The notes under the pieces: generated by a model
Told to the model about the DNA's origin: nothing
The model's input: only the letters and a program-made list of their open reading frames with translations
Database searches by the model: none
Shown here: piece after piece, positions 23,325-32,322 of the stretch
How the letters are laid out: each line of letters begins with the position of its first letter
How positions within the stretch are numbered: position 1 is the stretch's first letter
Source: an uncultured Crocinitomix sp.
Lineage (GTDB): Bacteria > Bacteroidota > Bacteroidia > Flavobacteriales_D > Crocinitomicaceae
Length of the DNA stretch: 64,000 nt
Reading direction: 5' to 3'
NCBI GenBank assembly: GCA_937136425.1
Contig: CAKZON010000020.1
Coordinates: 208,095 to 272,094 of the forward strand
Position numbers and translations under genes: made by a program

Positions 23325-23401
23325 GAATTGAATGCACCATTATATGATTTACTTGTGCCATCATGTATTTTAATTAAATTAGAAGAAAGTTAAACAGCTG
23401 C

Positions 23402-24796
23402 ATGTCATTTACTGAAGGATTCGCAAAGACGTATAAAAAACTATTGCCAACGCCATTTACAATTGCGCTTTTATTAACACTGCTCACATTTTTATTGGCA
23501 CTAATATTTACCAAACCTGCAGATACTGGAACAGGTGCCTATATATTAGACATTGCAGGCTATTGGGAGAACGGTTTGTGGAATGATGGAAAAGGAGGTC
23601 TTTATTTTGCTTTTCAAATGATGTTAATGCTGGTTTTGGGCCACATTATTGCGCTTTCAAGACCCATTTCAAAAATAATTGAAACACTATTAACACCTTG
23701 CACAACAACAGCCAACACAGCATTTATTGTGACTTTTGCAACCATACTAGTTAGTTTATTCAACTGGGGCTTAGGTTTAATTTTTGGTGCAATATTAGCC
23801 CGAAAAGTAGGCGAAAAATTTGCCAATGAAAACAAACCTTTAAATTATCCTTTAATTGGCGCAGCTGCATATGTTGGCCTTATGGTTTGGCACGGCGGCA
23901 TATCAGGTTCAGCACCAATAAAAGCGGCGGAAGAAGGAAATCTTAAAAACTTAGTTGAAAATGTTCCAGGCATAGACTTATCTTCATTACCGAACCAAGT
24001 TGGAATGAACGAAACCATATTTTCAAGCATGAATATTACGGTGACATTATTGTTGTTAATTGGTGTTCCTTTATTCATGTATTGGGTGGGCAAACGAAAA
24101 TTCACCTTTACCAATTTACCACAACCCATTTTAACTACTACCAACGAGGAAAAAGAATACGAGGGGGCTGAAAAACTGGACCACTCAAAAATATTTAGCT
24201 TTATTATTGGTGGATTAATACTCCTATACGCATTTTATAAAGCGGCTATTTTACCGGAAGAATTAAGCTTGAAATTTTTGAATCCAAACTTTATCAATTT
24301 TACGCTTTTAGGGGCTGCCATTTTATTACATAAAAACATAGCCAAATTTTTAGAAGCCGCGGGAAATGCTATTTCGGGTGCAACTGGAATTTTACTGCAG
24401 TTTCCATTATATTTTGGAATACTCGGGATTATGGTTGGTTCAGGGTTAATAGGACAAATATCTGACGCGTTTGTTTCATTTTCATCTGCAAATACTTTTC
24501 CTATTTATAGTTTTTTCTCGGCTGGGCTTGTCAATGTTTTTGTGCCGAGTGGTGGTGGTCAATGGGCAGTGCAAGGACCAATTATAATTGCATCAGCACA
24601 AGAATTAGGTGTGTCTTACCCCAAAGCAATTATGGCGCTTGCCTATGGCGACCAATTAACCAATATGATTCAGCCATTTTGGGCTCTGCCGCTATTAGGC
24701 ATAACTGGGCTTAAAGCAAAAGATATTTTACCTTATACGCTTTTACTATTTTTGGTGGGAGGCGCCATTTTTTTATTAGGTTTAGTTTTATTCTAA
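23402..24796 (+). CDS. AtoE-type short-chain fatty acid transporter
   Basis: A 464-residue integral membrane protein with about ten or more helices, matching the short-chain fatty acid transporter (AtoE/SCFA) family: KLLPTPFTIALLLTLLTF at the start, LGHIIALSRPISKIIETL, NWGLGLIFGAILARKVG, and the conserved GGGQWAVQGPIIIASAQELGV with YGDQLTNMIQPFWALPLLGITGLKAKDI near the end. It would bring short-chain acids such as butyrate or acetoacetate into the cell. It is divergent from nrtR with 131 bases between, so shared regulation is possible but not shown. The next gene starts two bases after its stop codon. Confidence 0.92.
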   Translation: MSFTEGFAKTYKKLLPTPFTIALLLTLLTFLLALIFTKPADTGTGAYILDIAGYWENGLWNDGKGGLYFAFQMMLMLVLGHIIALSRPISKIIETLLTPCTTTANTAFIVTFATILVSLFNWGLGLIFGAILARKVGEKFANENKPLNYPLIGAAAYVGLMVWHGGISGSAPIKAAEEGNLKNLVENVPGIDLSSLPNQVGMNETIFSSMNITVTLLLLIGVPLFMYWVGKRKFTFTNLPQPILTTTNEEKEYEGAEKLDHSKIFSFIIGGLILLYAFYKAAILPEELSLKFLNPNFINFTLLGAAILLHKNIAKFLEAAGNAISGATGILLQFPLYFGILGIMVGSGLIGQISDAFVSFSSANTFPIYSFFSAGLVNVFVPSGGGQWAVQGPIIIASAQELGVSYPKAIMALAYGDQLTNMIQPFWALPLLGITGLKAKDILPYTLLLFLVGGAIFLLGLVLF

Positions 24797-24797
24797 A

Positions 24798-25238
24798 ATG
24801 AAAGCTACAATCATAATTACTTTATCAATTCTATTTTTTATAACGAGTTGCAGCAGCAATATTCGGGAAGGAAATGAAATAACTGAGAGCGAACTAAGCT
24901 ATATAAAAGAACTAGGATTATTAGACGAAGATGAATCAATTGTTTTGTTTGATTCACAAAGTAGCTTTGAAATAAGTGGCAACTTTTTTACAGACAGGCG
25001 CATGGCTTGTTATTGGCAAAATAACAAGCCTAATGAGGATCATGCAACATTTGCCTACTATGAAGACATTGACAGCCTTACATTTGTAGATAGAATATCT
25101 GACATCTCCTACGCCTCATACATTGAAGTTTATGTAAACAATAGTTCACGCTTTAAAGTTTATATAGATGCAGATAGCACCAAAAGCTATAACTTTTACA
25201 ATAAGTCAAAAGCCCAATGGAGCATAGTGAATGAATAA
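24798..25238 (+). CDS. Hypothetical lipoprotein
   Basis: A 146-residue protein with lipoprotein signal MKATIIITLSILFFITSC and an acidic mature domain (NEITESELSYIKELGLLDEDESIVLFDSQ). The C-terminal half is beta-rich with several tyrosines (YASYIEVYVNNSSRFKVYIDA). It follows the AtoE stop by one base, so the two are likely co-transcribed. No family or catalytic residue is recognised. Confidence 0.65.
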   Translation: MKATIIITLSILFFITSCSSNIREGNEITESELSYIKELGLLDEDESIVLFDSQSSFEISGNFFTDRRMACYWQNNKPNEDHATFAYYEDIDSLTFVDRISDISYASYIEVYVNNSSRFKVYIDADSTKSYNFYNKSKAQWSIVNE

Positions 25239-25245
25239 TTCAGAT

Positions 25246-25425
25246 TTAGCATTTTTCCTTATGTTGCGAAGGAATTAACATAGATCCAATTAAAACGATT
25301 CCGCTAAAAAAGCTTAACCAATAATCATCAAATGATTTTCCTGTAGACAAGAAATAAAAACCTGCAATAATAGCTATTGCACCAATGGCAATAACAGTAA
25401 TTTTAGTTGACTTTGTTGTGTTCAT
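25246..25425 (-). CDS. Small two-helix membrane protein, 59 residues
   Basis: Reading the minus strand from the ATG at 25425 gives 59 residues: MNTTKSTKITVIAIGAIA, then a second hydrophobic segment YWLSFFSGIVLIGSMLIP, ending HKEKC. The two membrane segments (about residues 9-26 and 35-51) and short charged ends suggest a genuine small inner-membrane protein. It fills most of an otherwise empty 350-base gap between convergent and divergent neighbours. Function unknown. Confidence 0.55.
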   Translation of the reverse strand: MNTTKSTKITVIAIGAIAIIAGFYFLSTGKSFDDYWLSFFSGIVLIGSMLIPSQHKEKC

Positions 25426-25588
25426 AATTTGTGTTTTACTTTAGAACAAAATTAAGGCAGCTGCTTTTTTAAAACTTGTACGTTTCAGCCAAATGTGAGC
25501 TATGAAGAAAAATGCAATAGGGACTGAAGTGACAGCGTTTGGCTACTGCCAAACCTATAATGAAAGGCCCGACCCGAAGGGAATTGCC

Positions 25589-26404
25589 CTAAACCAAATG
25601 ATAAGGAAACTTGCCTACACCAATTGGAGGAACTTCATTAAAAAATGTGCGCGGTGACCTGCCTGTTAGTTTTTTAAACTCTTTTGTGAAGTGCGGCGAA
25701 TCAAAATAACCGTTATCAAAACAAAGTTCTGTTAGGTTCAGGTTTTGCTCACTAAAAAATTTTGCATGAATAGTATTGCGAAAACGAACAATACGCCGAT
25801 AAACCCTGGGAGAACATCCGATACATAAATTAAAATTACGATTTAATGAACGCTCGCTCCAACCAACTTGTGCTGCAATTGTTGCAATAGGCATTTCAGT
25901 TTTGGCATGTAATAAGTTGATTGCTTTGTCTATTTGTTCTGGTGGACTTTGGATAAAAAGCTGCTCTAGAGCATTTTCTAGCGCCGTAATTTGTTTTGAG
26001 AAACTAGTTGTAGAAAAAACATGCTGCGTAGCATTTAGCCACCTTTGATTATTTAAAACCTGCACATTTTCAGGCGCTAGTTTTGAAAACGCTTGTTTGA
26101 AAAATGCATTGATGGCGTTGGGTTTAAAATTAATACCAATGTGCATTGCTTTGTGCAATGAGATTTGAATTGGAACAGTGTATTTACCTGTAATAAAAAT
26201 ACCCAGCGGCGCAGTTTGTTTATAATGCAATGCGTTAACCCCATTGGAACTGCTAAAATCTGCATTTTTAAACAATGCAACGCTAGTGCCAAATTGTGGA
26301 AAAACAAAATAATTTATTGTAGACAATTCATTGAACTGCAATTGGGTAAAATTGTCAATATACTTTTTAAGTAATGGAGATGTTGGCGCAACAACTTTAA
26401 TCAT
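25589..26404 (-). CDS. AraC-family transcriptional regulator
   Basis: A 271-residue regulator with an N-terminal effector-binding region (residues 1-150, not classifiable) and a C-terminal double HTH of the HTH_18 type: IDKAINLLHAKTEMPIATIAAQVGWSERSLNRNFNLCIGCSPRVYRRIVRF followed by NLTELCFDNGYFDSPHFTKEFKKLTGRSPRTFF. The start at 26404 is preferred to one six residues upstream because the protein then begins directly with MIKVVAPTSPLLKKYI. The effector and target genes are unknown. It stands alone on the minus strand. Confidence 0.88.
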   Translation of the reverse strand: MIKVVAPTSPLLKKYIDNFTQLQFNELSTINYFVFPQFGTSVALFKNADFSSSNGVNALHYKQTAPLGIFITGKYTVPIQISLHKAMHIGINFKPNAINAFFKQAFSKLAPENVQVLNNQRWLNATQHVFSTTSFSKQITALENALEQLFIQSPPEQIDKAINLLHAKTEMPIATIAAQVGWSERSLNRNFNLCIGCSPRVYRRIVRFRNTIHAKFFSEQNLNLTELCFDNGYFDSPHFTKEFKKLTGRSPRTFFNEVPPIGVGKFPYHLV

Positions 26405-26440
26405 GACAAGAAAATTAGTCAAATTACATAAAACAACGGA

Positions 26441-27490
26441 TTAGCTCCACCGTTTTTCTTTTCCGAAATTAAAACTTAAAAGTATTGCATAGATTGGATA
26501 CCACATTTGATGAATTAAGAGCACAAATACATGTGATGTATTTCTTTTGATAAACGACCAAGCTGCAATAAATTCTGCCATAAATTTTAGTCCAAAAAGC
26601 AAAAAATAGATTGGATTAAAAATGCCTAACATTATTGTAAAAATTGTAGCAAATAGCATTAAAATATTTAGCATTAGCGGCAATGATGAAGCTAATGATA
26701 TAATGGATGACATTTTGCCTTTCCAACGTTGCCTTTGACGAATAACCGCCGAAAAAGTAGTGGGCGCCGAAGTTGAAACGGAGAGTAAACCACTTTTGTA
26801 AATTGCCACATTTTTTTGTTGTTTTAACATGGCTTGCAATAAAAAAAGATCATCTCCAGAAGGAATGTTATAATCTGTTCGTGTGGCATTTAATTCTAAA
26901 AATACGGATTTACGAAAACCAAGATTGGCACCATTACACACAATTGGTTTTCTTAACGCGGAGAACCCTAAATTGAAAGTTTCAATAAAAGTAAATTCAA
27001 CACAAGCCAGCTTACCTGCCAAGGTTTTTGACTCCATATTAACTGGCAAAACAAGAAGATCTGCCAATGGTAATTCGAATAGGCTTTGAATGTAATTTGA
27101 TTTGAAATGAACATCAGCATCCCACGTGACGATAAACTCATATTGGGCGTTTAACACACCTGTTTTTATGGATCTTTTTTTTCCTCTGTCATCCTGATTA
27201 TTGATGCAAGTAAAAGGCACTTTAAGGTGTTTATTTATAAGGCTGACCGTTTCGTCTGTTGAATAATCATTAACAAAAATAAATTCGCATTTTCCAGTAA
27301 ACAGACTTTCATTGATGGATTCAATTAAAGGAAGTATACGCTCTTGCTCATTATGAAATGGTATGATAAAAGCTATTGCTTCTATTGGCGAATTACCAGC
27401 TTTTTTTGGAAGCTTATACTTTGCCAATTGCATAAGAATTGCTGCCAATAATTCTACAGTAAAGACCGCTATACAAAATACCTCCATCAT
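26441..27490 (-). CDS. Glycosyltransferase family 2
   Basis: A 349-residue protein with an N-terminal membrane segment, a GT-A fold and two or more C-terminal helices. Diagnostic sequence includes FIIPFHNEQERILPLIESI, FIFVNDYSTDETVSLI (DxD-like NDYS), FIVTWDADVHF (the metal-binding DAD) and RQRQRWKGK (the QxxRW motif). It would transfer a sugar from a nucleotide sugar to an acceptor on the cytoplasmic face of the membrane. The next gene downstream is a flippase-like protein that overlaps its start by four bases, so the pair probably builds a lipid-linked or surface glycan. Confidence 0.88.
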   Translation of the reverse strand: MMEVFCIAVFTVELLAAILMQLAKYKLPKKAGNSPIEAIAFIIPFHNEQERILPLIESINESLFTGKCEFIFVNDYSTDETVSLINKHLKVPFTCINNQDDRGKKRSIKTGVLNAQYEFIVTWDADVHFKSNYIQSLFELPLADLLVLPVNMESKTLAGKLACVEFTFIETFNLGFSALRKPIVCNGANLGFRKSVFLELNATRTDYNIPSGDDLFLLQAMLKQQKNVAIYKSGLLSVSTSAPTTFSAVIRQRQRWKGKMSSIISLASSLPLMLNILMLFATIFTIMLGIFNPIYFLLFGLKFMAEFIAAWSFIKRNTSHVFVLLIHQMWYPIYAILLSFNFGKEKRWS

Positions 27491-28419
27491 TTTTTACGGA
27501 ACAAAAAAATTGTGCCTACCAATGAAGGTACACCAATATTTATCAACCACAAAATAAAGCCTGTTGCTAAAATAACCGCATCTGGCACTCCAATTTGACC
27601 AAGGACTAATAAGCCTGCTGCCTCACGTACAAATAGTTTCCCAAACAACAACCCTGGAATAATGGTCATGAGTAAATAGACCATGGAGACATTTACTACT
27701 AAAACAAACACGCCTTGGTTTTGCTCAAACAACAACAACAAAAGCACGTATTGCGCTAAAAAAACCAAATATCTTAGTGCACTTAAACCCAGTAAACTTA
27801 ATTTGATTTGCGCTGGTGTTTGCTCAATAAAATTGATTGCCTCAATTATTTTAGACGTAAACAAATAATTAAATGGTTTACGATTAGCATGTTTTGGGTG
27901 CATATATAAAACCAACGCAAGTATGAGGAGTAAAATACCTGAGCAAAATATAATTAATTGCGGTTGCGACTGATAATTTGTTGTTATTGCTAAAAGCCCC
28001 AAACAACCAAAAAACACGGTAGGAACGAATTGAGATAAGTTGGAAAGAAAGGTTAGTAATGTCGCCTTTGTTTTGATTTCTTTCTCTAAGAGCATTGTTC
28101 GTCCAATAAAATTCCCTAATCGGTTAGGAGTTATAATTCCTGTTGAAATTCCGGCGAGAACTGAGGCAAAGGCTTCTTTAAACGTGAGTGGTTTTAACGT
28201 TTGCATTAGAGCTTTCCATTTAACTGTTTCAATTGACCAATTGACAACCATTAATACTAAAACCACCGTTATTAACTGCCAAGTAAATTGCGTTTCAAAA
28301 GGACCTTTGTAAGATTCGCTTTTCATCATTTGATAGATTTTCCAACCTACAAATGCAATAACAACAAGCCCAATTATGAGCTTAACCCAAAAGTTTAAAT
28401 ATTTGTTTGGCTTAAACAA
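27487..28419 (-). CDS. Lysylphosphatidylglycerol synthase TM-type flippase-like protein
   Basis: A 310-residue membrane protein with eight or so helices, of the LPG_synthase_TM/UPF0104 family: VLMVVNWSIETVKWKALMQ, FKEAFASVLAGISTGIITPNRLGNFIGRTMLL (the conserved loop) and LFGKLFVREAAGLLVLG. Relatives include the flippase domain of MprF and proteins next to glycosyltransferases. It overlaps the glycosyltransferase gene by four bases and precedes it in transcription, so the two probably act together. The transported lipid cannot be named. Confidence 0.82.
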   Translation of the reverse strand: MFKPNKYLNFWVKLIIGLVVIAFVGWKIYQMMKSESYKGPFETQFTWQLITVVLVLMVVNWSIETVKWKALMQTLKPLTFKEAFASVLAGISTGIITPNRLGNFIGRTMLLEKEIKTKATLLTFLSNLSQFVPTVFFGCLGLLAITTNYQSQPQLIIFCSGILLLILALVLYMHPKHANRKPFNYLFTSKIIEAINFIEQTPAQIKLSLLGLSALRYLVFLAQYVLLLLLFEQNQGVFVLVVNVSMVYLLMTIIPGLLFGKLFVREAAGLLVLGQIGVPDAVILATGFILWLINIGVPSLVGTIFLFRKK

Positions 28420-28420
28420 A

Positions 28421-29440
28421 TTACCAAGTAACGATTACTTTACCGATAGATTTACGTGACTCTAAAAAGGAATGCGCCTCTGCAATTTTTGAAACGTCAT
28501 ATCTTCCACCAACATGTGGATTAACTTCACCGTTGATAACCATTTTTGCTACTTCATTCATGCAGCGTTGCAGCACTTGAGGACGGTTATCTCCAATTTT
28601 AAGCATGTTTACACCAATGATAGATTTTGAACGCATCATAGTTCCAATTGGTAATACCAGCCCCATTTTACGCACAAAGTTAAGCGTTGAAAAAATACCC
28701 CATTTTTTACCCGAACGTTCAGAACCGCCGAATAAAATAATACGGCCACCAGATCCCATTAACTTAAAATCCTTTTTAAAAGTTGACCCTGCTATTGGAT
28801 TGAAAGTGGCATCCAAACGCTCATTACCCAATAGTTTTTGTACTTCCGTTTCATAATCTGAATTACGGTAATTAATCACATGATCCGCTCCATGGCTTTT
28901 CATATAATCCAATTTTTCTTGCGAACCTGCGGTAGCAAATACCTCACAACCTTTTAGTTTACACAATTGAATTAAAGCTGTTCCAACTCCGCCTGCTCCT
29001 GCATGAATTAGAACCTTATCACCTTCAAAAAAATTGGTAACGTAATTTGCCATATAATAAGCAGTGACATATTGTGTAGCAATACTCAAGGCCTTACCTG
29101 CATCTAAATCATCAATAACAGTAAAAGCAAAATCTTTAGTAATAGCATACTGAGAATAACCTCCAAAACGTGTAAAGGCTACGACACGTTTTCCAATCAA
29201 ATCATCCGCCATATCTGCACCAGCTTGATCGATTACACCCACTACTTCGTAACCAATTACGGATGGTAACGGTGGTGCTTCACGGTACAAACCATTTCGG
29301 GCCATAACATCTGCATAATTCAAACCGAATGCCTCCACTTTAATTCGAACCTCTTTAGCTTGTGGGGCAGGAGTTTTATGATCACGTAATTCAAAGGCAG
29401 AAGAAGCTTCGCCGTTTTTTACTAAGTAAATTGCTTGCAT
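28421..29440 (-). CDS. Zinc-free medium-chain quinone oxidoreductase
   Basis: A 339-residue NADPH:quinone reductase of the medium-chain dehydrogenase superfamily. The Rossmann motif is HAGAGGVGTALIQLCKLKGC near residues 141-160. The catalytic zinc ligands of alcohol dehydrogenases are absent, and LNYADVMARNGLYREAPPLPSVIGYEVVG fits the QOR/VAT-1-like branch. It likely reduces quinones or alpha,beta-unsaturated carbonyls with NADPH in the cytoplasm. It is the head of a run of genes on the minus strand (29440 to 26441), with small gaps. Confidence 0.9.
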   Translation of the reverse strand: MQAIYLVKNGEASSAFELRDHKTPAPQAKEVRIKVEAFGLNYADVMARNGLYREAPPLPSVIGYEVVGVIDQAGADMADDLIGKRVVAFTRFGGYSQYAITKDFAFTVIDDLDAGKALSIATQYVTAYYMANYVTNFFEGDKVLIHAGAGGVGTALIQLCKLKGCEVFATAGSQEKLDYMKSHGADHVINYRNSDYETEVQKLLGNERLDATFNPIAGSTFKKDFKLMGSGGRIILFGGSERSGKKWGIFSTLNFVRKMGLVLPIGTMMRSKSIIGVNMLKIGDNRPQVLQRCMNEVAKMVINGEVNPHVGGRYDVSKIAEAHSFLESRKSIGKVIVTW

Positions 29441-29451
29441 GATTTTAATTT

Positions 29452-30126
29452 TTATTTGGCTTTCCCCTCAACCACCACTACAAATTCTCCTTTAATTGGA
29501 TTATTAGTGAAATGATGTAACAATTCTGCTGTTGTTCCTCTTACAGTCTCTTCAAACTTTTTAGAAATTTCACGGGAAATGGATATTTGTCTATCTGCCT
29601 CAAAATGTTCTTGAAATTGCTTTAATGCTTTTAAAATTCGGTGCGGAGATTCGTATAAAACAACTGTGCGCTGCTCTTCTGCAATTTGCATGATACGTGT
29701 TTGACGTCCCTTTTTGGTGGGTAGAAATCCTTCATAAACGAATTTTTCGCAAGGGAAACCAGAATTAACTAAAGCCGGAACAAAAGCTGTTGGCCCAGGT
29801 AAACACTCTACCTCAATACCTTTACGCACACATTCACGCACCAATAAAAAGCCAGGATCTGATATAGCAGGTGTTCCAGCATCTGAAACAAGCGCATAAG
29901 TTAAACCACTTTCTAACTCATTTACAATACGATCAACCGTTTTATGCTCATTATTTAAATGATGAGAAATGAGTTTATTTTCAATTTCGAACTTTTGAAA
30001 TAATTTGACCGTTGTTCTAGTATCTTCAGCCAATACGGCATCTGCTTCTTTTAAAATACGAATGGCTCTAAAGGTCATATCCTCTAAGTTGCCAATTGGT
30101 GTAGGTACGACAATTAGTTTACTCAT
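29452..30126 (-). CDS. rsmI: 16S rRNA 2'-O-methyltransferase RsmI
   Basis: A 224-residue tetrapyrrole-methylase-fold protein with the RsmI signature: KLIVVPTPIGNLEDMTFRAIRIL at the N-terminus, AVLAEDTRTT, LISHHLNNEHK, VSDAGTPAISDPGFLLVREC (SAM pocket) and FVYEGFLPTKKGRQTR. It methylates the ribose of C1402 of 16S rRNA. Length and motifs are standard. Its start overlaps the stop of the glutamine cyclotransferase gene by one base (30126), so the two genes are co-transcribed. Confidence 0.94.
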   Translation of the reverse strand: MSKLIVVPTPIGNLEDMTFRAIRILKEADAVLAEDTRTTVKLFQKFEIENKLISHHLNNEHKTVDRIVNELESGLTYALVSDAGTPAISDPGFLLVRECVRKGIEVECLPGPTAFVPALVNSGFPCEKFVYEGFLPTKKGRQTRIMQIAEEQRTVVLYESPHRILKALKQFQEHFEADRQISISREISKKFEETVRGTTAELLHHFTNNPIKGEFVVVVEGKAK

Positions 30127-31208
30127 TATTCAAATTTGACTTCATAGAGTTTTGGCCATAATTTACCTGTAACGTAAGTTTTTCCAGTAGCAGGGTTATA
30201 TGCAATTCCATTTAAAACATCATTACCAACGTCGCTGGCATCCGCCACTAAATTTTGACAATAGATATAAGATAATACTTTACCAGTTGCAGTATCTATT
30301 TCAGCAATTTTTGTGTCTCTATAAATATTAGAAAACAGGCGCCCATTAATCAATTCCAACTCATTAAGTTGATTAACGGATTGATCATCATCAAACACCT
30401 CTAATGATTTTACAATTGCAAATGTTTGAGGATTTCTCCAAACAATTTCTGAATCGCCATTTGACATTATAAGATTTTCACCGTCATTACAAAGCCCCCA
30501 ACCTTCGCCATCATAATTGAACTGTCCAATTTGATTAAACGACATATCATACATATAACAAGTTTGAGCGCGATAAGTGATTTGATAAATGGTATCATTT
30601 AAAATTGTTATCCCCTCTCCAAAAATTGAACCGTCTAAATCATGTTTTCTTATTTGCGTTCCTGTTGTTAAATCAACCTCTGCTAATACTGAACGGTTAT
30701 ATTGCCCAGTTCCTTCAAACAATTTTCCTTGATAAAACTCTAGCCCCTGGGTATATGAATCCTTTATGTGAGGATAAGTGTTTACAATTGTTGCATTAAG
30801 CGTTGCTGGTAAAATATTACTGAAGAAAACAACTTTACGATAATCAGATCTTTTTTTGCCGTCAGCGTCTGTATAAGACAATAAAATTTTAGTCCATCCA
30901 ACTTTACTTAAACTGTCTGTAGTAATCCAAATTGTCTGATCTTCTACTAAAAGATTTCCTGCATAAACGGTATCACTGACAAATAATTCAAGATCTGAAA
31001 TTCCTTCAGATTCATTAATTTTTATAGCCACCTCAACAGAATCACCAATCGTGTATTGCGCCTCATTAGACGGTGAAGTTAATTGGGCTGGCACCACATT
31101 ATTTATAGGCTTGTCAATAGGGTCATCTTCTGGACTTTCACCATTGCACTGCACTAGCAAAAACGTAGTGGCAACAACAAAAATCAATAAAGGCAATAAT
31201 TTCTTCAT
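30126..31208 (-). CDS. Glutaminyl-peptide cyclotransferase lipoprotein with Ig-like N-domain
   Basis: A 360-residue lipoprotein (lipobox LLVQC) with an Ig-like segment at residues 40-115 and a C-terminal bacterial glutamine cyclotransferase domain of beta-propeller type: NTYPHIKDSYTQGLEFYQGKLFEGTGQYNRS, HDLDGSIFGEGITIL, and LNGIAYNPATGKTYVTGKLWPKLYEV. Such enzymes convert N-terminal Gln of peptides into pyroglutamate in the periplasm. Type IX secretion substrates often carry N-terminal pyroglutamate, which fits this organism. It lies just after the LytTR regulator gene. Confidence 0.9.
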   Translation of the reverse strand: MKKLLPLLIFVVATTFLLVQCNGESPEDDPIDKPINNVVPAQLTSPSNEAQYTIGDSVEVAIKINESEGISDLELFVSDTVYAGNLLVEDQTIWITTDSLSKVGWTKILLSYTDADGKKRSDYRKVVFFSNILPATLNATIVNTYPHIKDSYTQGLEFYQGKLFEGTGQYNRSVLAEVDLTTGTQIRKHDLDGSIFGEGITILNDTIYQITYRAQTCYMYDMSFNQIGQFNYDGEGWGLCNDGENLIMSNGDSEIVWRNPQTFAIVKSLEVFDDDQSVNQLNELELINGRLFSNIYRDTKIAEIDTATGKVLSYIYCQNLVADASDVGNDVLNGIAYNPATGKTYVTGKLWPKLYEVKFE

Positions 31209-31216
31209 TTTTGGGA

Positions 31217-31942
31217 TTAAAAGTTTTGAATCATTTCCATTAACACCTGTTTTTTTCTTGTAGACACAGGCACTTTAGTGCCATCCTTCATGATAATGTA
31301 TCCGTCAGACTTGGTGAATTCTTTAATAAATCTTGCATTTACTAAATGTGACTGGTGCACACGTATGAAATAATGGTCTGTTAAAAGTTTATCAAACTCT
31401 TTTAGCGTTTTAGTAACTAACAATTTAGTTCCATCTAAAAAATAGAACATGGTATAATTAATATTGGATTCGCAACGTAAAATCTCCGCTACTTCAACAA
31501 TATGAATCTTATCTAATGTATTGAGTGCAATCCGTTTAGGCTGGTCAAAGTTTTCTTTTAACAATCCAATACGTTCAGCAGGTTTATCTTGCTGCTCAAC
31601 TTTGCTTACTGCGTCCATTAATTCATCAGGATCAATGGGCTTTAGTAAATAATCAACAGCACTAAACTTAAATGCCTTAACGGCAAATTCATCCGAAGCA
31701 GTTGTAAAAATCAATTTAAAATCCTTTTCAGGCAGAATCTCCAGTAAGTCAAAACCTGTTCCATCCTGCATTTGAATGTCCAAAAAAACCAAATCAGGCT
31801 TTAACTCCTTAATCACTTTTGCTCCAGAAACCACCCCTTCGGCCTCACCAACAACATTAATATTTACACAATAGTTTTCAAGATCTGCTTTTAAAACAGT
31901 TCTTGCTTCTGGAATATCATCAATGATTATGGCGTTTATCAT
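31217..31942 (-). CDS. LytTR-family response regulator
   Basis: A 241-residue regulator: receiver domain residues 3-118 with D55 as phospho-acceptor (DLVFLDIQMQDGTGFD) and conserved K in YLLKPID, then a LytTR DNA-binding domain from about residue 140 (IALNTLDKIHIVEVAEILRCES, then YFIRVHQSHLVNARFI). No kinase partner is adjacent. Its stop overlaps neither neighbour, but its start overlaps the stop of the bacilliredoxin gene by four bases, so it is transcribed with it. Target promoters unknown. Confidence 0.9.
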   Translation of the reverse strand: MINAIIIDDIPEARTVLKADLENYCVNINVVGEAEGVVSGAKVIKELKPDLVFLDIQMQDGTGFDLLEILPEKDFKLIFTTASDEFAVKAFKFSAVDYLLKPIDPDELMDAVSKVEQQDKPAERIGLLKENFDQPKRIALNTLDKIHIVEVAEILRCESNINYTMFYFLDGTKLLVTKTLKEFDKLLTDHYFIRVHQSHLVNARFIKEFTKSDGYIIMKDGTKVPVSTRKKQVLMEMIQNF

Positions 31943-32322
31943 AAGTTTTGTTTTATGTCTTCTACATCAATTTGGTTATGTGATGCTTGATACGTACATT
32001 TTCCGTTTTTAACTATTAAAACTTGCGGAGACTGGTGTGTTACACCCAAATCTGCAGCAATTTTATTTGAAAGATTACGATATGCAATTAAGTCTAAATA
32101 AACAGGTTGCAAAGCTTCTTCATCAATGTCCCAATAATTTTCCAATCTACTTAAAGCCATGGAACTTATAGAGCATCTTGTACTATGCTTAAACAACATT
32201 ACAGGTTTTTCAAAAGACTCTTTTTGAATCAATTGATCCAAGTCTTCACTTGTATTTAGACGAAGCCAATTTACACTTCCCTTTTCCTCTGACTTTTTAC
32301 TTCCGAATCCAAAAAACCCCAT
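31939..32322 (-). CDS. ytxJ: YtxJ/BrxC-type monothiol bacilliredoxin
   Basis: A 127-residue thioredoxin-fold protein of the YtxJ family. The active cysteine is in FKHSTRCSISSMAL near residue 50, a monothiol site followed by SISS. Flanking conserved segments are SEDLDQLI, VYLDLIAYRNLSNKIAADLGV and HQSPQVLIV. These proteins de-bacillithiolate proteins, which implies that this organism makes bacillithiol. The start overlaps the pheS stop by one base, linking translation with a housekeeping tRNA synthetase gene. Confidence 0.88.
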   Translation of the reverse strand: MGFFGFGSKKSEEKGSVNWLRLNTSEDLDQLIQKESFEKPVMLFKHSTRCSISSMALSRLENYWDIDEEALQPVYLDLIAYRNLSNKIAADLGVTHQSPQVLIVKNGKCTYQASHNQIDVEDIKQNL

